Shown one piece after another: positions 36,650 through 48,545 of a stretch of DNA of 64,000 bases. Source of the DNA: Pagrus major (taxonomy: Eukaryota; Chordata; Actinopteri; Spariformes; Sparidae); NCBI RefSeq assembly GCF_040436345.1, contig NC_133230.1, forward strand, positions 13,092,197 through 13,156,196, written 5' to 3'. Below the pieces are notes generated by a model. That model was not told the origin of the DNA, did not search any database, and worked only from the letters and a program-made list of their open reading frames with translations. Numbering within the stretch: position 1 is the stretch's first letter; the number at the start of each line of letters is the position of its first letter. Made by a program: the position numbers and the translations under genes.

Positions 36650-37050
36650 GCAGTCATTATTTCCTCAACCTCATGCTAATGGAAAGTCAGGTGAAGTTTC
36701 ATTGTCCACAAAACATTTCTGGGGCTTCAGAGCAAAACAGTGTTGTATAGATCCATACACCTTGTCTGGCAAGTCTCCTGAAGCCCTGAGATCCCAAATT
36801 GATTTGAAAGACCTTAATTAAGCCCTTGACATGCGGTCAATGGGGTGTAAATAGCCTGCGTTCAAATCAATTTGGCATCTCTTTTTTAAGTTTTACAACA
36901 AGTCCCCGTCCACTTCAGTTGTTTAGGAAAATGCTGCAACACCGTTTTGCTGTGAAGCTCCAGAAATTTTCTGTGGACTACAAAACTTTCCAACTTTCCA
37001 TCAGCATAGCTAATGACTTTCCATTTGGGGGTGAACTTATCCTTTAATGA
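36650..37050. mobile_element. Non-autonomous inverted-repeat DNA transposon (MITE), copy 2
   Basis: It shares with copy 1 the blocks AGTCATTAT, GGAAAGTCAGGTGAAGTTTC, CAAAACATTTCTGG and CCTGAAGCCCTGAG. The right side repeats them inverted (CAACACCGTTTTGCTGTGAAG, CTGTGGACTACAAAAC) and ends in GTGAACTTATCCTTTAATG. It lies in the kiaa0319l 5' intron and has no transposase frame. Confidence 0.75.
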
Positions 37051-38488
37051 TGTCCTTGCTTTTTACATGAGCGAGATTATCAGGAAAGTATTCTTTTTAG
37101 TATTATTATAATAATTTCCGCCATATTGCCTACCCGATATGAATTATTCAGCTTTTTCCTCCTTCTTTATCTTGATTACTGACAGACAACAGTTGTCCAG
37201 CTCTTTAGAGAAGCACTCCATGAATTTGAATTAATTCTTTAGTCCTCTAAAACTTCAACTTGATAATAAAATTTCATGCAAATAAGATTCAACTGAAGCT
37301 TCTCTGCAGAGAGAGAGTGAAGCATGTATGTGACATATTTGAGCTGAACATTAAAAGACGGTAATGACAAACACCATAATATCAAAAACAGAGGGAGGAA
37401 GAAAACTAAATGATAATGTTGAAACAGAAAGAAAATCCCCTGTTTGTGCACAGTTGAACAAAACACGTCAAGTCTCTTTGCTTATGCAACATTCTGTTAA
37501 TATCCTGTTGACAGCAACATGACTCACAATCCTGTGAGCTCCCTCCTTTTAACTATTAGTCGAAGTGACGCAGAAGTGAAGACAGGAAAAGGACGACTAC
37601 ATTTACAACCTTGTATGACATGTGTCTTGTCACTTTGTCTTAGCGAGAGGCACAGCTCATCACACTTTGCTATATAAACAATCTTATCTATTCAGTCTAT
37701 GTGGTACTGTTGTATAGTCTTGAGGCGTAGCAGCCTATTACTTAGCCTGTATGATTATACTGAACATGAAAATGAGTAATGGTTAATAACGGGGAAACTA
37801 CACTTTGGTTGCTCTATGAAAAAAAGTTATTATTTCTCCTGTGCAACCATCATAAACAGTATTTTTAATCACACAATTACATCCCTCACTAGTCCTAGTC
37901 TCCTGTGACATTTGTGGTAAGTCACTCTGTGTAAAAGATGAATCAGACTCAGCTGCATGTGGGATGCAAAATTACTTTATCATTAAATTATGTTCAAGAC
38001 ACAGTCACATGCCATCCAGATCCTTGAGTGAACTCACTAATACTTCATGTACTCTTCTCCAGGAAGTGTGATGAGGAAGCTCTCATTTCAATGTAATTAG
38101 TTACGATAATAAAATCAGCAGAGCGATAAAAAAAAAGGAGCATTAAAATGCAGATTGCTGTACTGAACTCATGAGTTAACATTATGATCTTCTGCTTCTT
38201 TGAATCTGTTGTCTTGAGGTAAATAGAAATAGATAATTCTGTTCTCTTGAGTTAAGTAACACTTGAGTGAGGCTGACTTATGATTTGAGGAATGTGTGGT
38301 GTTAAAAACAGCCATACTGCACTTTTTTCCCCCCCTTCTCCAATTCTCATGCAAGTTTCTACAGCTGAGTGGGATAAAAAAAAAGCAGGGGGAGTGAACA
38401 GTACAGGTCCTGGGACACTGTGTTCACAACGTCAGCAGACCTCTTCTCCACGTCTCACCATGAGAGCATGGTGCATTGTGGTAAACGT

Positions 38489-38515
38489 AAAAAAAAAAAA
38501 AAAAAAAAAAAAAAA
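38489..38515 (+). repeat. Poly(A) tract
   Basis: Twenty-seven A residues in a row in the kiaa0319l 5' intron, preceded by GTAAACGT. It could be the tail of an old retroposed insert, but no source sequence is recognisable upstream. Confidence 0.85.
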
Positions 38516-39959
38516 TCAAGCAGCTTTCACAAACATCTGCTGAACAGACAGTCTTGTAAATGCAGAGTAGATGCTACATATCCATATGGCTGGAAATAAT
38601 CGTACTTTATCTCAGCTGGTTAGTATTTAAGTCATGCAGATGGTGAGAATTTTTGCAGAGCTACAACTTTTGCAGGAAAAAACTTTGTCTAAGCTGAAAA
38701 CAAACAGTAGGGTCCAAAAATCTATACTTTATATACTTTGACTTTGCATTTGTGTTAATGCAATGCTTTTCTTCTTCCGAGGACTTTTTTGAGCCATCCA
38801 CAGTGAAATTCTGGTATTTCTTAGCCCACCTTTGCTTAAAATAACTATTTGACTTCATTTTTTTGAACACCAACACAGCAGAATTCACAACCACAGATAA
38901 GCAAATGTACGCGATATGATAATCATGTACCTTGAAAACGGTATATTGCTCCAACCCCAGTACTAACTGTTAAGTTGATATAATATATTTGACAAAGAAC
39001 AGTAAAGTTGTGGTCATTAGGCACACATCAGGAGCTCTCACACACTGCTTACACTAACCTGTATGGTCTGCCTCCATATGGAAATTGGCATTCCTGCACA
39101 CAGACGCTCGAGCCACAGCAGCCTCCTTCAGTGCTGTTATCAACAACTCAGTAAGTCCAAAATCCAAAAACAGTCATTTGTCCTCCTGCACCCGTTTGTC
39201 TCTCCCAGGTAAGCCACAAAAAAGAAGAAAAAGAAAAAGCTCCAGGTAAAAATAATCCAGCAAAAAAAAAATCTGAGGGATTCAGTCACGTTTGTTCCTC
39301 CTTGCTCAAGTCACAGCACAGCAGATTTGTTGTTTTACTGCGCAGTAAATGCCCACAGGCCAGTGGTGACTCTGAGTGTGTGGAGAAGTAGTTACGCTCA
39401 GGTGCACTTGGTCACCTGGGCTGATGACAGCTCGGCCATTATAGACGTTTGAATAGCCACCCTTCCCTTGAGAAGCTTCTGCAAAACAATGATCTCTGTG
39501 ACCGAAACCCCTCTTATATCCGGAAAGGCCAAGTCCTCTCTCTCTCGGCTGTTTCTTCCTCCTCTTCCTCTCTCTCAGCAGTCAATAGCACAATTGTCAG
39601 CTTTCAGCATTTCAGCTTCTAGGCAGACAGGTTGGTGGAGCTTTCTCAGTAATGACACCAAATCCCACGCACAGGTTCTTCTGCCTGCTACATGGAAGGG
39701 AATTTAAGTTGCTTTTATTTCTCTCCCAGGCAGAGTCCTTGAAAAAGGAAATAAACAAATTAATAACAACCCTCGCATTTCGCTGCGACGAATACAGAAA
39801 CATCCTTACAGCAACAACTAGTCTAATCCGAGGATAATATTTAAATGGATGCAAAATGAGCCATAAATTCCTGTGTATAAGATAGGTTAAGGTTAAAAAA
39901 GACATGAACACACCATCAGGTCATTGTAGGTTAATCTTACAACTGAATAAAACCTTTGA

Positions 39960-40285
39960 TAGTATATAAACATAATCTATTAATCTCTAACTTGTCATAG
40001 ATTTGTACCGTACTGCCTTGTACTGTTGTTTCTTTTGCAAAATAATCTTATACATTCTAGCAACTATTATTATTTTATGCAACACTGACTGTACTGCTTC
40101 TTGGTTTCACCCATTTACATCTGCTTTTATTTATTGCACTCTTATTGTTTTTACTGCTGCTGGATGTCTCTCTTTGTAATTGATGGTTTTAATGCTGCTT
40201 TCTGAGGGATGAGTCTGTTTTTATGTCTCTTTTTTTGTTATGCCGCAAGTCTATTTTCCCCCATAAAGACTTAACTGTCTGGAAT
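39960..40285 (+). mobile_element. Non-LTR retrotransposon 3' tail
   Basis: This T-rich, low-coding stretch ends TATTTTCCCCCATAAAGACTT, a degraded form of the fish LINE ending. It carries the usual run of ACTG/TATTTATTGCAC words upstream. No coding remnant. Confidence 0.4.
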
Positions 40286-41418
40286 AATTGATTAGTGGGC
40301 TAATATAAAATATCAAAGTCATTCATGAATATCAAACATATGTTGGTTAAATCCTCACAAAGACGAGAGTTGAATGTCTGCCATTTTCATATCGCTTTTT
40401 AATTTGATCACGACAGTTTACTTCAGGCTCTGGTGTTTGGGATTCGTAATTATTTTTTACGTCAACAAATAAATGATTAATTGATACATTTACCACAAGT
40501 AAAAACTCATCATTAAAATAATAGCTGGGTAGGCTCTACTCTGTAACCCGACCAATATAAAATCGGTTGGCCGATATCAGCCAATATGAACACATTTTGA
40601 TTGTAAAGAAGAACAAAGTGCAGAAAATGTGGCTAGGGGTGATTTATAATTATTACATTTAAGTTGAAGTTTACTGTCAAACTGTAAAATATCCTGCCTC
40701 CATTAAATATCTTTGTCACAAGTGTTTGACCACCACATTTGAGGGATCATTGCAAAAAAATGTGTGCAAAAACAGTCAGTCTCTACTCTATGAGAATGAT
40801 TGATTGATGGGTTAAATTCATTGATTGATTGATGGATGGATTAACTGACTGATTAAAGTGCAAATAAGTGCATCAATGACTGCATGAATGAATGCCTGTC
40901 AATCAAAATGAAGTGCACGAGTGAAACCACTGGGATAATGTCTCTGAGACATTTCATACAAAATGGTGGGCTCGTGCATTATGTATTTAACCAGCCTGAA
41001 TACAAGAGTCAGGGTTTATTCAAGACAGGCAGTCTTAAACTGTCAAATAATTAAATAAAAGGCCGATAGCTACAGCCTGCGTAGTCCACTGCACTGTCAC
41101 AAAAACACAACCGAGAGCCAGCTGGATCAATAATGACACTTCGCTTCCTTCAACTATTGTCCTTTTCGTTTTTTTTTGTGCAACACATACCGTCGTCCGG
41201 GTGCTGTAGAAACAAGAAGGCTGAGTTTTGAGCACCATAAGGTATTTCACCTGTGTAATCCGGGATCACCCCCCCCGTCCAAAGCACCTTGAGGCTAACA
41301 GCTGCTGGCACCCGCTTTCACTACACACCGTGCGGGGAACACGGATTCATCCCGTGCGTGTTGCTGGGAATCGTCACGACACCTTTAAAAGACAGAACAA
41401 AGTGGAGCGAGGACTTAC

Positions 41419-41560
41419 AGACGCGGGTCTCACTTCGGTCGGTCGCTGTGTTGTCTTGTGTCGTCGCTGTTGTTGTCCCCGGTGCACTTAATTAGGTCAG
41501 TGTTGCTCTGCTCTCCTCTCCCGTACAGCTGATGAGCCTGTGTGACCGCCGTCAAGCCCG
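41419..41560 (-). other. kiaa0319l: Probable non-coding first exon of kiaa0319l
   Basis: On the minus strand CCGCGTCT|GTAAGTCCTC is a strong donor with the exon ending at 41419, inside a GC-rich block. Just upstream lies TATATATA (about 41569-41576) followed by an ETS-like CCGGAAG on the minus strand (about 41582-41588). The start point is approximate. Confidence 0.5.
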
Positions 41561-42120
41561 TCAGCGTGATATATATACCGCTTCCGGTGGGAGGTATTTC
41601 AGAATAAAGCACGTCGGGGGGGGGGAAACCGTTGGTGCGTTTTGCGGCTAACAGAAACACAGTAATTACATTTAACGACACTTATCTAGGAATAAATATG
41701 GTATAAATCAAATAAGGCTTCGAGTTTTATCACGCAGACACCTACTCGAATTGTATTTATGCATCTTACATTAAACTGAAGACTCTTAACATTAATCCGA
41801 CTACTTCCGTCATGCGCGTGCCAACCTGCTGTCAATGGCGACCCGGTTCAGCGCCACAAAAAACAGCTAACCTGCTGAATTTCCGTCATTTATGCGCTGT
41901 AAATCGTGTGTGAAACGACAAGAAGGACGGAAGAAAGTCTTCCGTGACCTTAAAAAAAAAATAGCGCGGCTTCGTCTCTCCGACGTTACAGCACTGACCA
42001 AAATGGCGTCTCCGCCTTCCAAGTAGCCCTCTTCTGATTGGTTCCCTGCCCTTGTTGGACGGTTTTCATTGGTTGTTGCGGCGTTATTTTGACAGTTCAC
42101 TTCCGGGAAGGCTCACGAGG
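41561..42120. promoter_or_regulatory. Divergent promoter region of kiaa0319l and ncdn
   Basis: kiaa0319l starts to the left and ncdn to the right. Visible elements are two ATTGG boxes (42037-42041 and 42068-42072), a YY1-like AAAATGGCG (42000-42008), and ETS-type ACTTCCG sites (41803-41809 and 42099-42106). The region is CpG-rich compared with its surroundings. Bidirectional use is inferred from the geometry. Confidence 0.6.
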
Positions 42121-42150
42121 TGTTGCGGCGTGTGAGAGGCTGTCAACAAA
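42105..42150 (+). other. ncdn: ncdn non-coding first exon (5' limit uncertain)
   Basis: The donor CAACAAA|GTAAGTT closes the exon at 42150. It would join the coding exon whose acceptor ends at 42370, 14 bases before the ATG. No ATG precedes it in the short exon. Confidence 0.55.
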
Positions 42151-42384
42151 GTAAGTTATTTTAGAAAACGTTTGCTAATTTCAAACTATAAATGGTAAAT
42201 TCTTACTAACCATTACTTAGAAACACTCGACAAACCACCTGGAAATCATTAAATTAGGCTACTGTTGTCGTGCCCTCAACGGTGTGGCGCTAATGACATG
42301 ATCACTCACATTTTTCAATTCATCTTAAGTTTTGTTTGCTAACTTCGTATTCCTCTCTCGGTTGCCACAGTTACCAAGGTCATA

Positions 42385-45300
42385 ATGGCTGACAGCATGG
42401 AGGTGAGCAGTCAGTCTCCTGGAGAAGAGGAGCAGGGAGGAGGAGGAGAAGGTGGAGGAGGCTCAGAGATGGATGCAGGAGGCGGTTTGACTGATGCCCA
42501 GACAGAGGTGTTGGAAAGATGCCTTCATGCACTCAAACATGCTAAAAATGACAGTCAGACCTTGGCTGCTCTTCTGTTGGTAAGTCATCAAGGACACATT
42601 CAGGGTGATATTTCAACTGAAACTATTATCAACCTGATGCCTGTAAAGCTAATACATGTGTAGCTTGTATTATGTATATGTATAATTAGTATTTGTAAAT
42701 GGCATCTAGAAAAATCTTTGCATGAGTGGGCTGATTTAGGAAAAAAACAAAGGAGAGAAAAATGTGATCTGCTCAATATTTGGACAAATGCATGCACTTA
42801 AGAGTACACATGACAGAGAAAAAAGGCTTGGACTGGTAGTAACTTGAGAATGAAGTATAAAAAAATACCTCAGTATAAAGTGGTATAGTTCAACAGCATC
42901 GCAAGTGACACCTCGTAAAATGACTATAAGTTGAATCAACACTTAAACCAACAGAAAATGAACATAATAACTTTCATGAAGGTAGGATTCAGAGCAGGGG
43001 TGCTGTAAGTGTTTAAAGGCATATTCAAACACAGGGCTCCAGGGTGCAACTATTTTGGTCGCACATGCACTCAAAAATCTGTTAAGTGCAACTAAACATA
43101 TTCATTTGTTGCACCAGTGCACCTTAAAAATGAGCAGTTTATTTGTTAACAATTGAGGTTGGTGCCATTTCTTGTTGCATGTGCTGTGATTTAGAAAAGT
43201 ATCCTAACCAAGTATTAAAGGGTTGCTGGTCAGATCTCAGCGCTGATGTTTATTGTGGCGTTTCCTCTCCCTGCCTTCAGATAACTCGCTTGTGCCCAGC
43301 AAACCAGCTTGATAAACCCACCTTGAGGCGCATCTTCGAGGCCGTGGGCCTGAACCTTCCAGCTCGACTTTTGGTGACAGCAGTCAGAGGGAACGACCAC
43401 TCTGGCTTACCCCCACATGAGCTCCTTTCACTGGGCACGGCTCTGTTGGCTGCCCTGAGCACAGACCCAGACATGGCCTCCCATCCCCAGCTCCTCACCA
43501 CCATCCCACTCCTGCTGGGTATTTTAGCAAATGGTCCTGTGAGCCAGCAGAGTCCAGATTGTAAAGTCCAGTCAGCAGAAAGTTTAAACACAGAAAGTAA
43601 TCCTGCTAATTTGGCAAAATCAGCAGGAGAGGGCGTGAAAAGAGAAGAGAGCAAGCAAAAAGATGACAGCAGTGAAGCAAACAAAGAATCATCATCTCAA
43701 CAAAGCTCTCCCTCCTCTAAACTGGATGAGGCCATGGCTGCCGACTGCTACCAGATTCTCACAGCTGTGTGTGCCTTACCCAGAGGTCCTGACCAGCTGC
43801 TGAGCAGGGGTGCTGTTCCTGCTCTGTGCCAAGCAGTGGAACAAAACCAGACTTTCAGCCACGAGAAGGGGCTCGCCTTGCTTGGTTGCCTCCTCTCAGG
43901 TAAAACCAAAGACAAAGTGTGGAGTAAACACCCTGCAGAACTCCTCGATCTTCTTGTCAGGCTCTCCAAAGACTTCTGTCAAGCCAAAGACCAGCCCAAA
44001 CTGGACATGTGTGCCAAGCTGGTGCAGTTTCTCCCCCCAGTAGGAGCGTCACTCGAGAGTGAGGAGCTGAAGGGAGTCGTTACTCGTGTATGGGGGGTTC
44101 TGAGACCAATGCTGCAGGCTAAGTTGACGCCGAGACAGATTGGGCCGATCCTGCGCCTCAGTGCTTGTCTGCTGGATTTGTTCGGATGGGAGCTGGTAGG
44201 GCCGCCAAAGTTCTGCTGCCTGCTAGTGAACCGGGCCTGTGTGGAGGTCAGAATGGGTTTGGAGGAACCACCTGGAAACGAACTGAGCCCAGAGCTGCAG
44301 CACACACTCACAGGTACTGTACTTATTTGAGATAGTGTATTGATTGTAAACACAATGTCTGCCAATTCTGAACCATTCAAGCACTTGTTAAGCAGGATCC
44401 ACCATAACAGGTTCTGTTTATTGTTTGATTCCTTATGAAAACTTAAACCCAGTCTTCTTCATCATCATAGGCTGTTACAGAATCATGGAGGCGGCCATCG
44501 AGCAGGCCTGCTGTCAGGGTGTGCCACAGACCACCACGCCTCCTCAGAGCTCCATCTCTTCTCTCAGCCTGCAGCAGAGCAGGCAGGTCCTCGGGGTGTT
44601 GGAGGAAGCCTTCTCTGCTTTAATGTACCACCTGCAGCAGGTGAGAGGAAGACGTTTAAGCTTCTGTTTATACCAACAAGCGACTTGTTGCCGGTTCTGG
44701 ATATTTAATCACTGGTTGTGCACAAAAGGATTTTTCCTGGTGCTGTGCCAAAAAATATAGAATTCTTCCCCCAGGAATTATGAGTGCTGGATAAATGTTT
44801 AGTAAATGATAAGTGTAGCTTGTAATGTAGTTGACATTGTATTGGGGATTTTATTTTGCAATGGTGAGCTCACAAATCAGTTCAGACTTTTATTATTCCT
44901 CGAGGGTAAGTTTGATTTACAGAAGTGGGTAAAAACACAAACACAATATACAAAAGGACATCACAACAGCACACAACCAAAAGAAAATGTGTCTAAGATG
45001 TAAATAAGCAGCTTATAAAAAGTGTATTCATGTTTTAATGAAAGAAACAAAAGTGCACACTGCTCCAAAACTTAAGCAACATACCGTGTATACTGCAGTG
45101 ACGAGAATAAAAAATAAACACAACTCACAGATAACTAGTCTTCTCATTTATTGTAGCCAAAAAACAGAACACATTTCAGCTAGAAGCCATCACCAGCAAG
45201 ACTGATTAATAAGAAGACTAGTTACATGTGAGGGCAAGACTTTTATTTACTTTCTGATTAATGTTTGAACATTTCTTGGCTACATCCTCTCCACACGGGA

Positions 45301-47777
45301 GGATGTACTGCATCCTATTGGACAGTAAACTGAATATTTTTTTAGTTTTCGGCTGTTGATTGCGAGAAATGAAGACATTCTAAATTATATTTTTCCCTGT
45401 TCTCTGATGTGTGACAAATCATTTAACAAGAAAATAATCACTAATGAAAATAACTGATAATTACAGCTCTACTTACAAACAAGTGTTAAATCTGTTCATT
45501 AACAGGCAGTGTTATGGATTCCTGTTCTTTTCAGTCCAAAGAAGTTGTTCTGTTTTATTTTTTTATAGTTTCTTTTTTATTATGTTAGAATGTAGCAATG
45601 AGAAAGCAAAAAAGGCTTGTTTTTTTCTTGGCAGGACAATAACGAATAAGATGCACTGCCAGGGGAAAAAAGTAGGAATTAAATATTTTGGCAGACCAGG
45701 AAGGTTTCCAAAGAACAGCATGTGTGAAACATTTCCCGGTACATGTTAAAAATACTTTTGTTTTATACCAGTGAACCAGAGAGTATAAATCTTATTATAT
45801 AAAAAAAATCGTTCACATTATTTCCCTCAGTATTTTGAGGTTCTGTAATGGTTCTTTGTGGAACATGAATTATTTTCTTTTACACTCTTCCTCGTCTCTT
45901 CCTGTTCTCGTAGGTGGATCCAAGTCGCTATGGTGACCCTTTCATCTTCGCCACATTCCGCTCTCTGTGCTCATGGCTGGCCGAGGAGACTTCCTGTCTG
46001 AAGGAGGAAGTGACTGGGCTGTTGCCTTTCCTGATCGGATACTGCCGGAGTCACCTGCAGGGCGAGAGCCCGGAGCAGGGCCTGTCCGACTGGATGGCCG
46101 AGATGTCCGTCAGAGAGGAGGGGGGGACGTGGACGGGCAAAGAAGCTCTGAGGTAAAGATGACGTTATATAAAGAATCAATCATAACGATACATTTAAAA
46201 AAAAACATGGATCCATAGATTCTTCTCTGATATCCTCTCTCTCTTCAGGTATCTCCTCCCAGCTCTCTGTCACCTGTCGGCAGAGGAAGGTCCCAGGAAG
46301 GTGCTGCTCACCCTCGACACCCCGGCCCTGCTGGTTGACTTCCTGTCGCAGTGCTGGAGCTCCCTCAAGGGGAAAAGTGGGGTGGGGTCGAGCAGGGATC
46401 CCAGCATGGAGACGGCCTGCTCCGCCCTCCTGAACTTCACCGTGACAGAGCCAGAGAGAGTCAGGTAGCTGCTTTACAAAGAGAAACGCTCATCAGAAGC
46501 CTGCAAGCTAATGATCTGTAGTTTACCAACATGAGTTTGTTTATGATGGCATACATTTTTTCTGATTTGTTGTCTAGGAAGGACCCATGTTTCAGAGCGC
46601 TGGAGGCCCTTCTGAGTGAAGCACTTCCTGTTCTGGTTCATAAACCTCATCTGCTTGTGCTCGCAGCAAATTACTGCACATTAGGATTAATGATTGGCAG
46701 ACTCAAATCAGCTCCTTCAGGTGAAAATGTGTTCTTTTGTTTTGCTTAATCACTCAGTACCTTTTCCTGTTGTGTTCGGCTGATTGCGATGCTAATTTTA
46801 GTTTAGTTAAGTATAGTGTAGTACAGCAAACCTACAATTTTGAGCGAGTGCTTTTGTTTTTATTCAGTGTTTTTGACACTTTAGTCGCATCAGACATTTT
46901 GACATTTCATAGCAAAACACAGGCATTAGCAGTAACATTAACAAAGGCTCTGTTCTCTAAAAATATACAAGGAAACCATGTGACAGTGAACTAACCTTCA
47001 CACCACCAGGACCCTGAAACAGAACAGAAGCATGTTAATGTAAATCACCCGTCATTAATTTGTGTTTTTCCGACTGTGACGTGTCAGAAGGTCTTCTGTG
47101 AATAAAGCTATATCAGGGCTGTGGAACTGGCAAACCTAAATTTAAACGCAGCCATCACTAATGTTATTAGTTACCCTTGTGTGTTTCCTTCTTTTGCTTC
47201 GAAAAAGGCCTGTGGGAATGTAGATCATGTGGGCTCTAAGTCGGGCAGAGTTGTGGCTGTAAACCGAACTTGTCCTCTTTAAAGCGACAGTTCACAAAAT
47301 GTCTGTTATTGTTAACTTTGGTTCAAAAATGTAAAACTCTACTAACGTTTTTTTTATTTTCCAGGAGAAGCCAGTCAGAGGCGCTTCTTCTCCGCGGCTC
47401 TGCGGTTCCTCCACGGCGCCTTGGACTCCGGCTCCAGCCCCGGCCCGGTCAAGGTGAGCCTCAGCTGGGCGGAGAGCTGGGACGAGGCCGCGGAGCTCTG
47501 GAGGTTGGGCCTGCAGGCTCTGGGAGGCTGCGTCCGCGCTCAGCCCTGGATCACCACCCTGGTCAGAGAGGAAGGTTGGCTCAAAAACACACTCACCATG
47601 CTCAGTCAGTGTAGCGCACTACCTGACCAGCACACACAGGGGGCGCTGGAGGAAGCTCTGTGCGCCATGGCAGAACAGTGCCCGGCCTGTAAACTGGAGA
47701 TCGGAGACATGATGAGAAACGATAAAGGAGCTTTGAGCGGCATGAGGAACCTGAAGAAGTCAGCGGGAGTGAAGTGA
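42385..47777 (+). CDS. ncdn: Neurochondrin, complete
   Basis: Cytoplasmic, neuron-enriched helical-repeat protein linked in mammals to neurite outgrowth, CaMKII inhibition and receptor signalling. Coding exons are 42385-42579, 43281-44313, 44471-44640, 45914-46152, 46249-46464, 46578-46720 and 47365-47777 (2409 nt, 802 aa; human 729). Family blocks include KNDSQTLAALLL, LRRIFEAVGLNLPARLL, NRACVEVRMGLEE, FATFRSLCSWLAEETS and the C-terminal LWRLGLQALGGCV. An acidic, glycine-rich segment follows the start, and a Ser/Lys/Glu-rich insert lies at about residues 150-217. The start is the only ATG after the acceptor in its exon. The palmitoylated Cys-Cys of the long human isoform is not at this N-terminus. 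The gene shares its promoter region with kiaa0319l. Confidence 0.93.
42580..43280 (+). other. ncdn: ncdn intron 1
   Basis: This 0.7 kb stretch is non-coding. Near 43033-43140 it holds a fragment beginning CACAGGGCTCCAGGGTGCAA with TTGGTCGCACATGC, a dispersed fish repeat that resembles a hAT terminus. Otherwise I see nothing. Confidence 0.55.
44641..45913 (+). other. ncdn: ncdn intron 3, with a fold-back repeat
   Basis: A 1.3 kb intron with no exon. It contains an inverted repeat, AACTAGTCTTCT (45133-45144) and AGAAGACTAGTT (45212-45223), with about 67 bases between the arms. It is otherwise AT-rich. Confidence 0.6.
46721..47364 (+). other. ncdn: ncdn intron 6
   Basis: A 0.64 kb intron ending in a T-rich tract before the acceptor at 47364. 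I see no other structure. Confidence 0.6.
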
Positions 47778-47839
47778 AACCAAACTGACACTGAGCTCTT
47801 TGTTGGACTATTTTTAACACGCAGAGTTAAAAATGAAGT

Positions 47840-47845
47840 AATAAA
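47840..47845 (+). terminator. ncdn: ncdn poly(A) signal, proximal
   Basis: AATAAA lies 63 bases after the stop codon. A second AATAAA lies at 48071-48076, followed by T/G-rich sequence. Either could be used, so the 3' UTR is roughly 0.1 or 0.3 kb. Confidence 0.6.
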
Positions 47846-48222
47846 GAAAAGGCTGTGACTGAAGCCAAACTAGTGTTTGTTACTTGAGCCTGAGTCTGAC
47901 ATGAATAATGTGTCTGTTGTCTCAGACTTTGTTGTAAGGAAATTATGAAAATAGTCCTGAAAATTATGATGCACAAACATATTTTTCTGTGTAAAACAAT
48001 ATAAATGTTTAGAAAGCTGTGCTCTGAAATGACAGCTTCTTACATGTGAATTGTGAACGTTAATGCCTTTAATAAAGAGCTATTTTGTTAGAAAGCCAAC
48101 CAGTCTCTTTCTGCCGATGTGTTTCTTTTCAGGAGCGATATTTATTTGCTGAAAACTTCAAACTGAAGCAAATAAAAACAGTCGATACATACAGAAGACA
48201 ATAATAATAGAAGAACAGCACA

Positions 48223-48545
48223 TTAAGGAGCATTAGAGAAGGCTAGTCTGAACAGGTGCGTTTTCAATTGCGCCTTAAAGGAAGCAACAGATGTGTGCCG
48301 GCGCAAACCCTGAGGGAGGGCACTCCAGAGAGTGGGACCAGCCACACTGAAGCCTCTGTGACCTGTGGTGCAAAGTGTGGAGGGAGGCTGAAAGAGGATG
48401 GGCACTGGAGGAGCAGAGTGAGCGAGTTGGGGAAATATGAATGTAAGAGACCGGACAGGTAGGAAGGTGCAAAACTATTAATAAACTTAGACAAGACTAG
48501 ACTTAAACATTATACGAAATTGAACTGGGAGCCAGTTTATGTCTT
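48223..48545 (-). pseudogene. Degraded LINE reverse-transcriptase C-terminal fragment
   Basis: On the minus strand, pieces of the conserved end of fish LINE ORF2 appear in different frames. NWLPVQFRIMFK comes first, followed by stops. FAPSYLSGLLHSYFP follows in another frame, then GHRGFSVAGPTLWSALP and SFKAQLKTHLFRLAF in a third stretch. Frame changes and stops show it is dead. The clade (L2/Rex-like) is a guess. Confidence 0.75.

Larger units (their letters stand above)
36478..41418 (-). other. kiaa0319l: kiaa0319l 5' intron
   Basis: This 4.9 kb stretch has no supported gene. It contains MITE copy 2 (36650-37050), a poly(A) tract (38489-38515), a retrotransposon tail (39960-40285) and a CCGATAT-type fragment (about 40545-40600). 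Another 5' exon inside cannot be excluded. Confidence 0.5.

Noticed and set aside
43277-43684. 135-codon minus-strand frame
   Set aside because: Shadow of the large ncdn exon 2.
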